64,000 bases of DNA from Nocardioides aromaticivorans (GTDB lineage Bacteria; Actinomycetota; Actinomycetes; Propionibacteriales; Nocardioidaceae): positions 4,785,001 to 4,849,000 of the forward strand of contig NZ_JACBZM010000001.1 of assembly GCF_013408525.1 (NCBI RefSeq). Direction: 5' to 3'. The notes under the pieces were generated by a model that made no database searches, had not been told where the DNA came from, and worked only from the letters and a program-made list of their open reading frames with translations. Positions 27,140 through 35,147 of this stretch are shown here, in pieces (position 1 is the first letter of the stretch; the number at the start of each line of letters is the position of its first letter). Position numbers and translations under genes: made by a program.

Positions 27140-27796
27140 TCAGGCGTCGGTGGTCCGGTACCTGCCCTTGAAGAAGAGCAACGGCTCGCTCGTCCCGCCG
27201 TCCGGGCCGCGGGTCTCGAGGTGCTCGACCCTGCCGACCACGATGAAGTGGTCCCCGCCCTCGTAGACGGCGTGGATGGTGCAGTCGAGATGGGCCAGCG
27301 TGCCGGTGATGACCGGCGAGCCGGTCGCCGTCGCCGGCGTCCAGTCGATGCCGGCGAACTTGTCGGCGCCCTTGGTCGCCATCTGGGCGGAGACGTGCTC
27401 CTGGTCGGCCGCCAGCACGTTGACGCAGAACCGGCCGGCACGCTGGATGAGCGGCCAGGCGCGCGACGTCCGCGCCGGGATGAACGTGATCAGGGGCGGG
27501 TCGAGGGACACGCTGGAGAACGACTGGCAGGTCATCCCGACCGGCTCGTCGCCGCTCATCGTCGTGATCACGGTGATGCCCGAGGCGAACGAGCCCAGGA
27601 CGTCGCGGAAGCGACGGGCGGCGGCCTGCGCCTCCGGGTCGTCGTGGACCGCGACCTCCTCGCCGGGGCGCAGCTCGAAGTCGACCTCCGCGTCACCGAG
27701 CCAGGACTGGATCAGCTCCGGGTGCGGCCAGGTCTCGCGGGCGTCCGGGCTGATGCCGTCGGGTATCGCGTCCTGGTTCTCTGCCACGGTGTCCAC
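27140..27796 (-). CDS. hsaB: Flavin reductase HsaB
   Basis: A 218-residue flavin reductase-like protein (FRDVLGSFASGITVITTM, GMTCQSFSSVSLDPPLITF, FCVNVLAADQEHVS). HsaB supplies reduced flavin to the oxygenase HsaA for hydroxylation of 3-HSA. The N-terminal 55 residues (acidic, DGISPDARETWPHPE) extend beyond the core domain. Start GTG 27796 is the longest reasonable choice. An in-frame GTG 9 bases later is possible. It is last in the hsaA-D-C-B operon. Confidence 0.9.
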   Translation of the reverse strand: MDTVAENQDAIPDGISPDARETWPHPELIQSWLGDAEVDFELRPGEEVAVHDDPEAQAAARRFRDVLGSFASGITVITTMSGDEPVGMTCQSFSSVSLDPPLITFIPARTSRAWPLIQRAGRFCVNVLAADQEHVSAQMATKGADKFAGIDWTPATATGSPVITGTLAHLDCTIHAVYEGGDHFIVVGRVEHLETRGPDGGTSEPLLFFKGRYRTTDA

Positions 27797-27808
27797 GCTA
27801 ACGGTCCC

Positions 27809-28705
27809 TCAGTGCCCACCGAAGACATGGCCCCAGTACGAGACCGCGGTCGACTCACGTGCGACCCAACGGCTGTCGTCGACGGTCATGCCGTCGGTGC
27901 CGAACTCGACGTCGAAGCCGCCGGGCGACTTCACGTAGAACGAGATCATCTCGTCGTTCATGTGCCGGCCGAGCGTCGCCGACAGCGGCGCGCCGTGCTT
28001 GCGGACCCGCTCGAGCGCGCGGCCGACGTGGTCGAGCTTGTCGACCTCGAGCATGACGTGGACGCACTTGCTCGGGTTCGGCATCGGCAGGAAGGCCAGC
28101 GAGTGGTGCCGCGGGTTGACGCCGAGGAAGCGCAGCCAGACCTTGCTGCCCGGCTCCTTGCCGACGAACTCGCCGGGCATGCTCATCGAGTCGCGCAGGC
28201 GGAAGCCGAGGACCTCGGTGTAGAAGCGGAGCGCCTCGACGTCGTCGAGCACCGGCACCACGATGTGCCCGAGGCCCTGGTCGCCGGTGACGAAGGTGGC
28301 GGCGTACGGCGTGACGACGGGGCGGGCCTCGTAGGTGATGCCGTGGTAGAGCTCGAAGACGTTGTCCCACGGGTCGCGGAAGCGCACGAGCTCCTGCACG
28401 CGGCGCTCGTCGAGCTCCTCCTTCGTGCCCTCCTCGAACTCGACGCCGGACTTCTGCAGGTGCTCGCGGGCGGCCTGCAGGGCCTGGTGGTCGGCGACCT
28501 CCCAGCCGGTGCAGTCCAGCTGGTCCACGTCGGAGGGGAAGACGACGACGCGGGCCGAGACCTCGTCGATGCGCCAGTACTGGTGGTCGGGGTTCGGGCC
28601 GCGGCCCTCGGCCAGGCCGAGGACCTTGCCGGCGAACTGCTTCCAGGCGTCCAGGTCGGTGCTGGCCACCCGGATGTAGCCCATGGAGCGGATGTCGATG
28701 GTCAT
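27809..28705 (-). CDS. hsaC: Extradiol dioxygenase HsaC
   Basis: A 298-residue type I extradiol dioxygenase with two vicinal-oxygen-chelate modules. The iron ligands are apparent as His147 (GLGHIVVPV), His216 (KCVHVMLEV) and Glu267 (GFDVEFGTDG). HsaC cleaves the catecholic ring A of 3,4-DHSA between the hydroxylated and adjacent carbon, giving 4,9-DSHA. The ATG overlaps the hsaD stop by 4 bases. Confidence 0.94.
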   Translation of the reverse strand: MTIDIRSMGYIRVASTDLDAWKQFAGKVLGLAEGRGPNPDHQYWRIDEVSARVVVFPSDVDQLDCTGWEVADHQALQAAREHLQKSGVEFEEGTKEELDERRVQELVRFRDPWDNVFELYHGITYEARPVVTPYAATFVTGDQGLGHIVVPVLDDVEALRFYTEVLGFRLRDSMSMPGEFVGKEPGSKVWLRFLGVNPRHHSLAFLPMPNPSKCVHVMLEVDKLDHVGRALERVRKHGAPLSATLGRHMNDEMISFYVKSPGGFDVEFGTDGMTVDDSRWVARESTAVSYWGHVFGGH

Positions 28706-29607
28706 CGTCGCGTCCTTTCGACGTGGCGGGCCAGGAAGGCCGTGCAGATCTCGGCGAACTCGTCGGCCGCCTCGATCTGGGCCCAGTGGCCGCAGTTCGG
28801 GAACACGTGCAGCTGCGCCTTCGGGATCTGCTTGAGGGCGACGAGCGCGCCGTCGAGCGGGTTGACCCGGTCCTCGCGGCCCCACGTGAGCAAAGTGTGC
28901 TTGCGCAGGCGGTGCGCCTCGCGCCAGAGCATGCCGTCCTCGGCCCACTCGGGGTTCCAGAAGGACGCACCCATCGAGCGCATCGCCTCCAGCGAGCCGG
29001 GCGCCGTGGCGTCGGCGAAGCGCTCCTCGACGAGCTCGTCGGTCACCAGGTCCTGGTTGACCACCATCGTCGAGATGAAGGCACGCAGCGCCTCGCGGCT
29101 GGGGTTCATGCTGAAGTCCATGAGCCGCTTCACGCCCTCGGTGGGGTCCGCGTGGAACAGGTTGACCGACAGGCCGCCCGGGCCCATCAGGACCAGCCGG
29201 CCGACGCGGTCGGGGTACTCGAGGGCGAACCGGGTCGCCGTACCACCGCCGAGGGAGTTGCCCAGCAGGTGGATCCGCTCGATCTGCAGCTCGTCGAGCA
29301 GCTGGACGAGGTACGACGCCGAGTGGCGGAAGTAGTTCGCCGTCACCGGCGGCTTGTCCGACTGGCCGAAGCCGGGCTGGTCGACCAGCAGGGTCCGGAA
29401 GGTCTGCGCGAACCTCGGGAGCGCCGAGCCGAAGTTGCTCCAGGCCGAGGCGCCGGGCCCGCCGCCGTGCAGCAGCACGAACGGGAGCCCGCCGCCCACC
29501 TGCGAGCCGTCCTCGGGACCGGCCTCGTAGTAGTTCAGCGTGATGTCGCCGGCCTTGGCCGACCGGCGGGTCGCCTCCTTGGAGAAGGCAGTGCTGTCAG
29601 CGGTCAC
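28702..29607 (-). CDS. hsaD: C-C bond hydrolase HsaD
   Basis: A 301-residue alpha/beta hydrolase of the meta-cleavage product type. The nucleophile is Ser118 (LLGNSLGGGT), with Asp246 (GREDRVNP) and His274 (NCGHWAQIE). The oxyanion loop is LLHGGGPGASAWSNF. HsaD hydrolyses 4,9-DSHA to HHD (a hydroxyhexadienoate from ring A) and HIP (from rings C and D), splitting the pathway into the hsaEGF and fadD3 branches. The GTG start is 2 bases after the hsaA stop. Confidence 0.94.
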   Translation of the reverse strand: MTADSTAFSKEATRRSAKAGDITLNYYEAGPEDGSQVGGGLPFVLLHGGGPGASAWSNFGSALPRFAQTFRTLLVDQPGFGQSDKPPVTANYFRHSASYLVQLLDELQIERIHLLGNSLGGGTATRFALEYPDRVGRLVLMGPGGLSVNLFHADPTEGVKRLMDFSMNPSREALRAFISTMVVNQDLVTDELVEERFADATAPGSLEAMRSMGASFWNPEWAEDGMLWREAHRLRKHTLLTWGREDRVNPLDGALVALKQIPKAQLHVFPNCGHWAQIEAADEFAEICTAFLARHVERTRR

Positions 29608-29609
29608 GG

Positions 29610-30797
29610 TCAGTACATCCCCGGGTCGACCTTGTGCCCGAACTGCTGGCCGCCGTACATCTGCAGCGCGCGCTCGGGGTCGTTGGCGGCGTGGACGCGG
29701 CCCGCGTGGGAGTCGCGCCAGGCCCGCTGGAGGTAGGTGCCCTCGGCGAGCGCCCGGCCGCCCGAGGCCTCGAACAGGGCGTCGATGGCCTCGATGGAGC
29801 GCGCGGTGCCGAGCACCTGGTCGCGGCGCACGCGCAGGCGCAGCTCGAGCGGGATCGGCTCGCCCTTCGCCACGTGGGCCTGCTCCTCGCGGATGTTGTT
29901 CATCAGCAGCGCCCAGGCAGCGTCGATCTCCGACGAGGCGCGGGCGATGCGGACCGCGGCGAACGGGTCGAGGGACGCCTTCTCACCGAGGTACGCCGCA
30001 CGGACGCGCTTCTGCTGCATCTCGACGTGCTCGGCGTACGCACCCTTGGCCATGCCGATGATCGGCGTGGCGATGGTGCTGGTGAAGATCGAGTGGAAGG
30101 GCAGCTTGTAGAGGTCGCTGGTGTTGACCGCCTGGCCCGGGCCCTTGCACTGGCCGGTCTCCCCCATCGAGAGCGTGAACTCCTCGGGGATGAAGGTCTC
30201 CTCCACGACGATGTCGTTGGAGCCGGTGCCGCGCAGGCCGACGACATTCCAGACGTCGACGACCTGGTACTTCTCCCGCGGGACCATGAAGGTGCGGAAG
30301 TCGACGACCTGGCCCTCCTCGTTGAACACGAGGCCGCCCAGCAGCACCCAGGAGCAGTGGTCGCTGCCGGACGAGAAGCTCCACTTGCCGGACAGCTTGA
30401 AGCCACCCTCGGTGAGGACCGCCTTGCCGGTCGGGGCATACGACGACGAGAGGCGCACGCTCTGGTCGGCGCCCCAGACGGCCTGCTGGGCCTTGTCGTC
30501 GAAGAGCGCGACCTGCCACGGGTGGACGCCGACCACGCTGGAGACCCAGCCGGTCGAGCCGTCGGCGGAGGCGATGTCGCGGACCGCGGTGTAGAACGCC
30601 ACCGGGTCGGCCTCGAGGCCGCCGTACCGCTTCGGCTGCAGCAGCCGGAAGAAGCCGGTCTCCTCGAGCTCCTTGATCGACGCGTCCGGAATGACCCGGA
30701 GGCGGTCTCCCTCCTCGGCGCGCTCACGGAACGTGGGGAGCAGGTCGCGGACGCCGTCGAGAACGGCGGTGACCTCGGGAGAGAAGTCCTGGTGCAT
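29610..30797 (-). CDS. hsaA: 3-HSA hydroxylase oxygenase subunit HsaA
   Basis: A 395-residue flavin monooxygenase of the acyl-CoA dehydrogenase fold (group D). It shows FFRLLQPKRYGGLEADPVAFY, LSGKWSFSSGSDHCSWVLLGG, VWNVVGLRGTGSNDIVVE, and SGGRALAEGTYLQRAWRDSHAGRVHAAND at the C-terminus. It hydroxylates the phenolic ring of 3-HSA to the catechol 3,4-DHSA using reduced flavin from HsaB. AGGAG lies 5 bases before the ATG. The operon is controlled by a KstR box 37 bases upstream. Confidence 0.94.
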   Translation of the reverse strand: MHQDFSPEVTAVLDGVRDLLPTFRERAEEGDRLRVIPDASIKELEETGFFRLLQPKRYGGLEADPVAFYTAVRDIASADGSTGWVSSVVGVHPWQVALFDDKAQQAVWGADQSVRLSSSYAPTGKAVLTEGGFKLSGKWSFSSGSDHCSWVLLGGLVFNEEGQVVDFRTFMVPREKYQVVDVWNVVGLRGTGSNDIVVEETFIPEEFTLSMGETGQCKGPGQAVNTSDLYKLPFHSIFTSTIATPIIGMAKGAYAEHVEMQQKRVRAAYLGEKASLDPFAAVRIARASSEIDAAWALLMNNIREEQAHVAKGEPIPLELRLRVRRDQVLGTARSIEAIDALFEASGGRALAEGTYLQRAWRDSHAGRVHAANDPERALQMYGGQQFGHKVDPGMY

Positions 30798-30833
30798 GTG
30801 CGCTCCTAGTGGATGGATCGAATGAGCCAATAC

Positions 30834-30847
30834 TAGAACACGTTCTT
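30834..30847. promoter_or_regulatory. KstR-type operator of the hsaA operon
   Basis: TAGAACACGTTCTT matches TnnAACnnGTTnnA except for the last base. On the minus strand it runs into TAGTAT, the likely -10 for the hsaA-D-C-B operon. The same TTCTAGTAT arrangement is seen in front of hsaE. Confidence 0.75.
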
Positions 30848-30938
30848 GTTTTGGTCCATGCGACGCTCCCGGTGAGTGCGACGTGGGGACACATCCAGGC
30901 GGCACGGGCGGCCGTCCCTGGTCGCTAGGGTCGGACAC

Positions 30939-31502
30939 ATGGCTGTCGTCCACTCCTCCGCGACCATCCGCCCCACCAAGCAGGAGCTGCTGGAGACCGT
31001 CCTCGACGGGCCCGTCGAGGTCGTCGGCGCCTACCGCTTCGACGACCCCGACGGCGAGGTCGGCGTCGAGGGCTTCCTCGTGCGCCGCGAGGACCTGCTG
31101 CAGCACGTGCTGTTCAGCTACCGCGGCGCGATCCTCGCCGAGGACGGGGCCCGGCTCGTGAGCACGATGGAGCACTCGGAGCTGGGTCCGCGCTGGATCT
31201 ACGACGGCGCGACCGACCCCGTCGCGGTCGCATGCGTGCGCCGGGCGATCCTGGGCGAGCAGGCGCAGGCGGTGCTGGAGCTGTGGGAGGACGGACGGCT
31301 CGTCGGCACGCGCGAGCCGGCGGTGCGGTTGAGCGCGGTGGCGGGCGACGCGGCCGGAAGCACGGCCGGGGGCACGGCCGGGGACGCGGGCGATCCGGCG
31401 GGCGTCGTCCACGTGCTGCGGGAGCCGGAGGAGGCCGCGTCCGGTCCCGCGCTGCTGGCGACCTGGGACGGCGGCCGGGCCGTCATCGCGCGTCTGGACT
31501 GA
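30939..31502 (+). CDS. Stand-alone maltokinase N-terminal cap-like protein
   Basis: A 187-residue protein beginning MAVVHSSATIRPTKQELLE. It resembles the N-terminal cap domain of mycobacterial maltokinase and its stand-alone CG0192-type relatives, with no kinase domain attached. Its C-terminal third includes a repetitive Gly/Ala/Asp stretch (GDAAGSTAGGTAGDAGD). A TAGGGT -10 ends 7 bases before the ATG, so it is probably leaderless. It may bind sugars or other proteins. The function is unknown. Confidence 0.65.
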   Translation: MAVVHSSATIRPTKQELLETVLDGPVEVVGAYRFDDPDGEVGVEGFLVRREDLLQHVLFSYRGAILAEDGARLVSTMEHSELGPRWIYDGATDPVAVACVRRAILGEQAQAVLELWEDGRLVGTREPAVRLSAVAGDAAGSTAGGTAGDAGDPAGVVHVLREPEEAASGPALLATWDGGRAVIARLD

Positions 31503-32418
31503 CCCGCAGCTGCGCGCCCAGTCTCGCGGCGAGCTCCACCGACGCCTCGATCTCCTCGCGCCGGATCGAGACGCTCTCCACGTTGAGCCCGAACGGGACG
31601 TCGAGGCGGCGGCAGAACTCGACGAGCTCGGCAGCGGTCGCCGCCGACTGCTCCAGCGAGGCCCGCAGCGGGTTGGTCGCGTGACGCAGGTCGTTCTCGA
31701 TCCACCGCGGGACGTCGACGCCGAGCCAGCGCAGGAACTCGAGGGTCTTCATCGACCCGCACACCGAGAACGTGAACACGATCGGCACCGGGGCCGTCCC
31801 GCGCTCCGCGCAGGCGTAGCGGTAGTCGGACACGAGGTTCTTGGCCGCGTTGACGTCGTACACGACCTGGGTGACGAAGAACCGGCAGCCCGCCTCCTGC
31901 TTGGCGATCAGCCGCAGGTGCTCGTTCTCGCGACGACGGTGCCGCTCCGGGATCGCCACTCCCCCGAGGAGCAGGTCCGGGTTGGCCTCGGCGCGCAGCG
32001 CCTGGGCGTCGGCGAGGGACAGCGGCGGTGTCGCTCCGCTGGAGGCGGCGCCGACCATGACGGTCAACGTGCTGCGGGGGTCCTGCTCGGCGATCCACGT
32101 GCGCAGGCCCTCGGGCTGGTACTTGCCCACGGCGCGGTAGACGATGACCGGCGTCCGCCACGACCCGAAGTGCTCCGCCCGGTACGTCGACGGGTCGACC
32201 GTCGGGCTGAACGGGAACGGCCGCTCCGCCGGGTTGCGGGAGCTCTCGTCGTCGATGTCGTAGAGGATCAGGCCGTCGAGGTCGAGGTGGTCGAGCCGCT
32301 CGACGGTGGCGCGCGCGATCTCCGGCAGCCGTTCGGCCGGAGTCGACTGCCGCGGCGGCGTGAGGGCGAAGAGGACGAAGCCGCCCTGGCCGGCCGCGAT
32401 GCGCGTTGCGAGGTCCAC
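31483..32418 (-). CDS. Methylenetetrahydrofolate-reductase-like protein
   Basis: A 311-residue TIM-barrel protein of the MetF superfamily, with FFVTQVVYDVNAAKNLV and FTFSVCGSMKTLEFLRWLGVDVP. The order of helices and strands fits the catalytic barrel of MTHFR, with FAD expected at the barrel mouth. It differs from the canonical MetF of folate metabolism and may act on another C1 carrier. The GTG start is the best available. Its 3' end overlaps the convergent cap protein by 20 bases. Confidence 0.75.
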   Translation of the reverse strand: MDLATRIAAGQGGFVLFALTPPRQSTPAERLPEIARATVERLDHLDLDGLILYDIDDESSRNPAERPFPFSPTVDPSTYRAEHFGSWRTPVIVYRAVGKYQPEGLRTWIAEQDPRSTLTVMVGAASSGATPPLSLADAQALRAEANPDLLLGGVAIPERHRRRENEHLRLIAKQEAGCRFFVTQVVYDVNAAKNLVSDYRYACAERGTAPVPIVFTFSVCGSMKTLEFLRWLGVDVPRWIENDLRHATNPLRASLEQSAATAAELVEFCRRLDVPFGLNVESVSIRREEIEASVELAARLGAQLRVSPDAR

Positions 32419-32488
32419 GGCGCGAGGGTAGCGAGCGGGCCGCGCGCCGCCGTACCGGTCTCAGGTCGCCGCCTTCGGGTACCCAGCC

Positions 32489-33490
32489 ATGATGACCTCC
32501 GTCCGCGTCGGGCTCGTCGCCGATCCCGCCGAGCCCACGGTGGTCGCCCGCCGGTTCCGCGACCACGAGTCGCGCCGCGACGCGGCACAGCGCCGGGACT
32601 GGCAGGTCGAGGTGGTCAGCGAACCGTTCACACTCGCCTGCGAGGACCTCGGCACCGCGCTCGGCAGGCTCACCGACCACGCTGACGCACGCGGCTGGGA
32701 CCTCGTCGTCGGCATCACCGAGCTCCCGCTGCGCGACGACGAAGGCCGCTACCTCCTGGTCGAGACCGACCACGACCACCGGGCGGCACTGCTCTCCCTG
32801 CCCGCACTGGCGGGGCTGCGGGTCCACAGCCGCAGCCGGCGCGCCCTGCAGGAGCTGATCCACGGGCTCGACGGCTCCTCCACCCAACCCCAGCGGGTGC
32901 CGCTGCCGTCGCGCAGTGGCCGCTGGCGACTCCTGCTCGGCATGGTGCTCGCCAACCGGCCCTGGCTCGTCGTGCCCGGACTGAAGTCGGCGTTGATCGC
33001 CGCCCTCACGACCGGCGCCATCGCGACGATCAACTCCACCGTCTGGCTCCTCGCCGACTCGCTGTCGTGGTGGCGGTTGGTCGTGGCCACGGCCGTCTCG
33101 CTGGCGATGGTGGTCGGCTGGCTCGTCATCGACGGCGAGCTCTGGGACCACCCGGAGGACGGCTCCGCCGAAGCGCGCGAGAGGTCGCGGCTCTACAACC
33201 TCTCCACCCTGCTGACGTTGTCGGTCGGCGCCGTCATCTGCTACCTCGCGCTCTTCGTCCTGAACCTGCTGTGGGCGCTCTTCGTGCTCGATCCCGACGT
33301 CATGGGCGGCTACCTCGAACGGGGCGTCGAGCACGGCGACCTGTTGGTCCTGTCCTGGTTCGTGGCCTCGGCGGCGACCATCGGCGGTGCGCTGGGCAGC
33401 GGCCTGGAGTCCGACGAGGCGATTCGGGCGGCGACGTACTCCAAGCGTGAGGAGGACCGGCGCAACCGGTTGGCAGGAGCGCGGGACTGA
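32489..33490 (+). CDS. Membrane protein with N-terminal soluble domain
   Basis: A 333-residue protein. Residues 1-140 form a soluble alpha/beta domain (VRVGLVADPAEPTVVARRF, DLVVGITELPLR). Four predicted membrane segments follow (about 163-187, 191-215, 245-268, 285-305), then a charged tail (KREEDRRNRLAGARD). I do not recognise the family. A second ATG 3 bases later is an equivalent start. Confidence 0.75.
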   Translation: MMTSVRVGLVADPAEPTVVARRFRDHESRRDAAQRRDWQVEVVSEPFTLACEDLGTALGRLTDHADARGWDLVVGITELPLRDDEGRYLLVETDHDHRAALLSLPALAGLRVHSRSRRALQELIHGLDGSSTQPQRVPLPSRSGRWRLLLGMVLANRPWLVVPGLKSALIAALTTGAIATINSTVWLLADSLSWWRLVVATAVSLAMVVGWLVIDGELWDHPEDGSAEARERSRLYNLSTLLTLSVGAVICYLALFVLNLLWALFVLDPDVMGGYLERGVEHGDLLVLSWFVASAATIGGALGSGLESDEAIRAATYSKREEDRRNRLAGARD

Positions 33491-33857
33491 CGGGGGGCGT
33501 ACGGCGACCGCGGTCGGTCGCGCAGAACTCCGGTGGTCGAGGAGGTCGCGCAGCGACCGGTGGTCGAGGAGGTCGCGCAGCGACCCGGTGGTCGAGGAGG
33601 TCGCGCAGCGACCGTCACGAGACCCCTTGCTCCGGTGCACCCGCTGTGCCCTGCGGTTGGTCGGCGGTCGGGTCTTCAAGCGCAGCGACGAGGACGGCGG
33701 GCGGGTAGCTGGGTCCGGCGGTCGGGTGCGGTCCGGCGGCCTCGTCGAGTCACTCCTTGCGCCACCTGTCGTCCACAAGGCCCCGTTGCAGAGCCGTTGT
33801 GCACAGGCACTTTCCGCTCCACCTGGTTGTGTCGGCACCCCGTGATCCAATACACGT
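33491..33857. other. Intergenic segment with REP-like repeats
   Basis: 367 bases without a supported gene. The first part holds the threefold 27-bp repeat. The remainder is GC-rich and precedes the DUF222/HNH gene. Short reading frames on both strands show no domain or ribosome site. A drop in GC from about 33770 (TTGTGCACAGGCACTTTCC) marks the promoter region of the HNH gene. Confidence 0.6.
33532..33613. repeat. Three 27-bp palindromic repeats (REP-like)
   Basis: The 27-bp unit begins GGTGGTCGAGGA and ends with the hairpin GGTCGC-GCA-GCGACC. Copies lie at 33532-33558, 33559-33585 and, after one extra C, 33587-33613. From memory, closely similar units are dispersed in Nocardioides genomes as intergenic palindromes. 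Three adjacent copies with no spacers rule out CRISPR. Confidence 0.85.
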
Positions 33858-35099
33858 ATGGCCACTCGGGACCGACACCACCAGCTCGCGGACATGTCCG
33901 CCGACGCCGTGCTGTCCTTCGCCGAGCAGCGCCACGCGGCCCGACTCGACGCCGAACGCGACATCCTCGAAGCCGCCTACCAGTGGGCAGTCCTCCACTC
34001 ACCCGACGCGCTCCCGGCCACGGACAAGCGCGGTCGCGAGCGGGCGAAGCCTGCTGGTGCGGTGGGTACGCCGCGGATCACCGAGCACGCCGCCGCGACC
34101 TTCGGCGCCCGGATCCAGACCAGCCCCTACGGCGCGAAGCGACTGATCGCCGACGCGGTCGACCTCGTCCACCGCCTCCCGAAGCTCTGGGCCGGCGTGA
34201 AAGCCGGTCAGGTGCGCTCCACGCATGCTCGTCATGTCGCCGACGCCACCCGCGAACTCACTGCGGACGAGGCCGCCTGGGTCGACGCCGAGGTGGTGGA
34301 GATCGCTGACGGCAGGTTGGCCTGGTCCCGGTTCGAAGCCGTCGTCGAGGGCAAGGTCGCCGCAGCCTCTCCCGAGCTCGCGAGGGCCAAAGAGGAGGCG
34401 GCCGCGAAGGACACCTTCATCCGCCGCTCCCGCGTCGACAAGCACGGCATCATGACGATGACCATCCGCGACCACGCCGCCGTGATCCTCGGCTCCGAAG
34501 CGGGCATCGACGCCACCGCCGACGGGCTGAAGGACCAGATGCCCGACGCCACCAAGACCGAACGACGCCTGGCGGCGTTCGCACTGCTGACCAACCCCGA
34601 GGCCCACGTCGACCTGACGGTCGGGCCGGTGAAGCCGAAGGTCCTCATCCGGCTCCACTGCACCCCCGACTCGGCCATCGCCCGGATGGAAGGCCACGGC
34701 CCGCTCACCACCGCCTACGTCCGCCACCTCGTCGACCACTACGCCAGCGGCGTGAAGGTCCAACCCGTCATCAACCTCAACCAAGGCGCATCCGTCGACG
34801 CCTACGAAATCCCCCACCGGCTCCGCGAGGCCGTGCACCTCATCCACCCCGGCGACACGTTCCCGTTCGCGGCGAACCTGTCCCGCAAGGTCGATCTGGA
34901 CCACCAGATCCCCTACGCCGAGGGCGGCACCACCTCGACCGACAACCTCGGCCCGTTGACGAGGACCCACCACCGCATCAAGACCCACGCCGGCTGGGAA
35001 GTCCGACAACCCTTCCCCGGGATCGTCATCTGGCGAGACCCACACGGGGCCCACTACCTGGTCGACCAGACCGGAACACGCAAGGTCACCGTCGCCTGA
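33858..35099 (+). CDS. DUF222/HNH endonuclease domain protein (13E12-like)
   Basis: A 413-residue protein. Its N-terminal two-thirds is the helical DUF222 region (AAATFGARIQTSPYGAKRLIADAVDL, RLAAFALLTNP). The C-terminus is an HNH motif, DLDHQIPYAEGGTTSTDNLGPLTRTHHRIK, with the metal-binding His pairs intact. Such proteins occur in many copies in actinobacterial genomes and resemble the 13E12 repeat family, but their role and mobility are unproven. REP-like repeats lie just upstream. The ATG at 33858 follows AATACACGT, with no clear ribosome site. Confidence 0.9.
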   Translation: MATRDRHHQLADMSADAVLSFAEQRHAARLDAERDILEAAYQWAVLHSPDALPATDKRGRERAKPAGAVGTPRITEHAAATFGARIQTSPYGAKRLIADAVDLVHRLPKLWAGVKAGQVRSTHARHVADATRELTADEAAWVDAEVVEIADGRLAWSRFEAVVEGKVAAASPELARAKEEAAAKDTFIRRSRVDKHGIMTMTIRDHAAVILGSEAGIDATADGLKDQMPDATKTERRLAAFALLTNPEAHVDLTVGPVKPKVLIRLHCTPDSAIARMEGHGPLTTAYVRHLVDHYASGVKVQPVINLNQGASVDAYEIPHRLREAVHLIHPGDTFPFAANLSRKVDLDHQIPYAEGGTTSTDNLGPLTRTHHRIKTHAGWEVRQPFPGIVIWRDPHGAHYLVDQTGTRKVTVA

Positions 35100-35147
35100 C
35101 AACAGGACGGTGCCGTCGTGGCTGCCTGGCGGGGGTTCTGGTGTGTG

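Noticed and set aside
33532..33613. CRISPR-like array
   Set aside because: The three 27-bp units are adjacent with no spacers, lack cas genes nearby and are themselves REP-type palindromes.
31199..33964. 921-residue minus-strand reading frame
   Set aside because: It spans three intact genes of both strands and the repeat block. Its protein is Arg/Pro-rich without domains.
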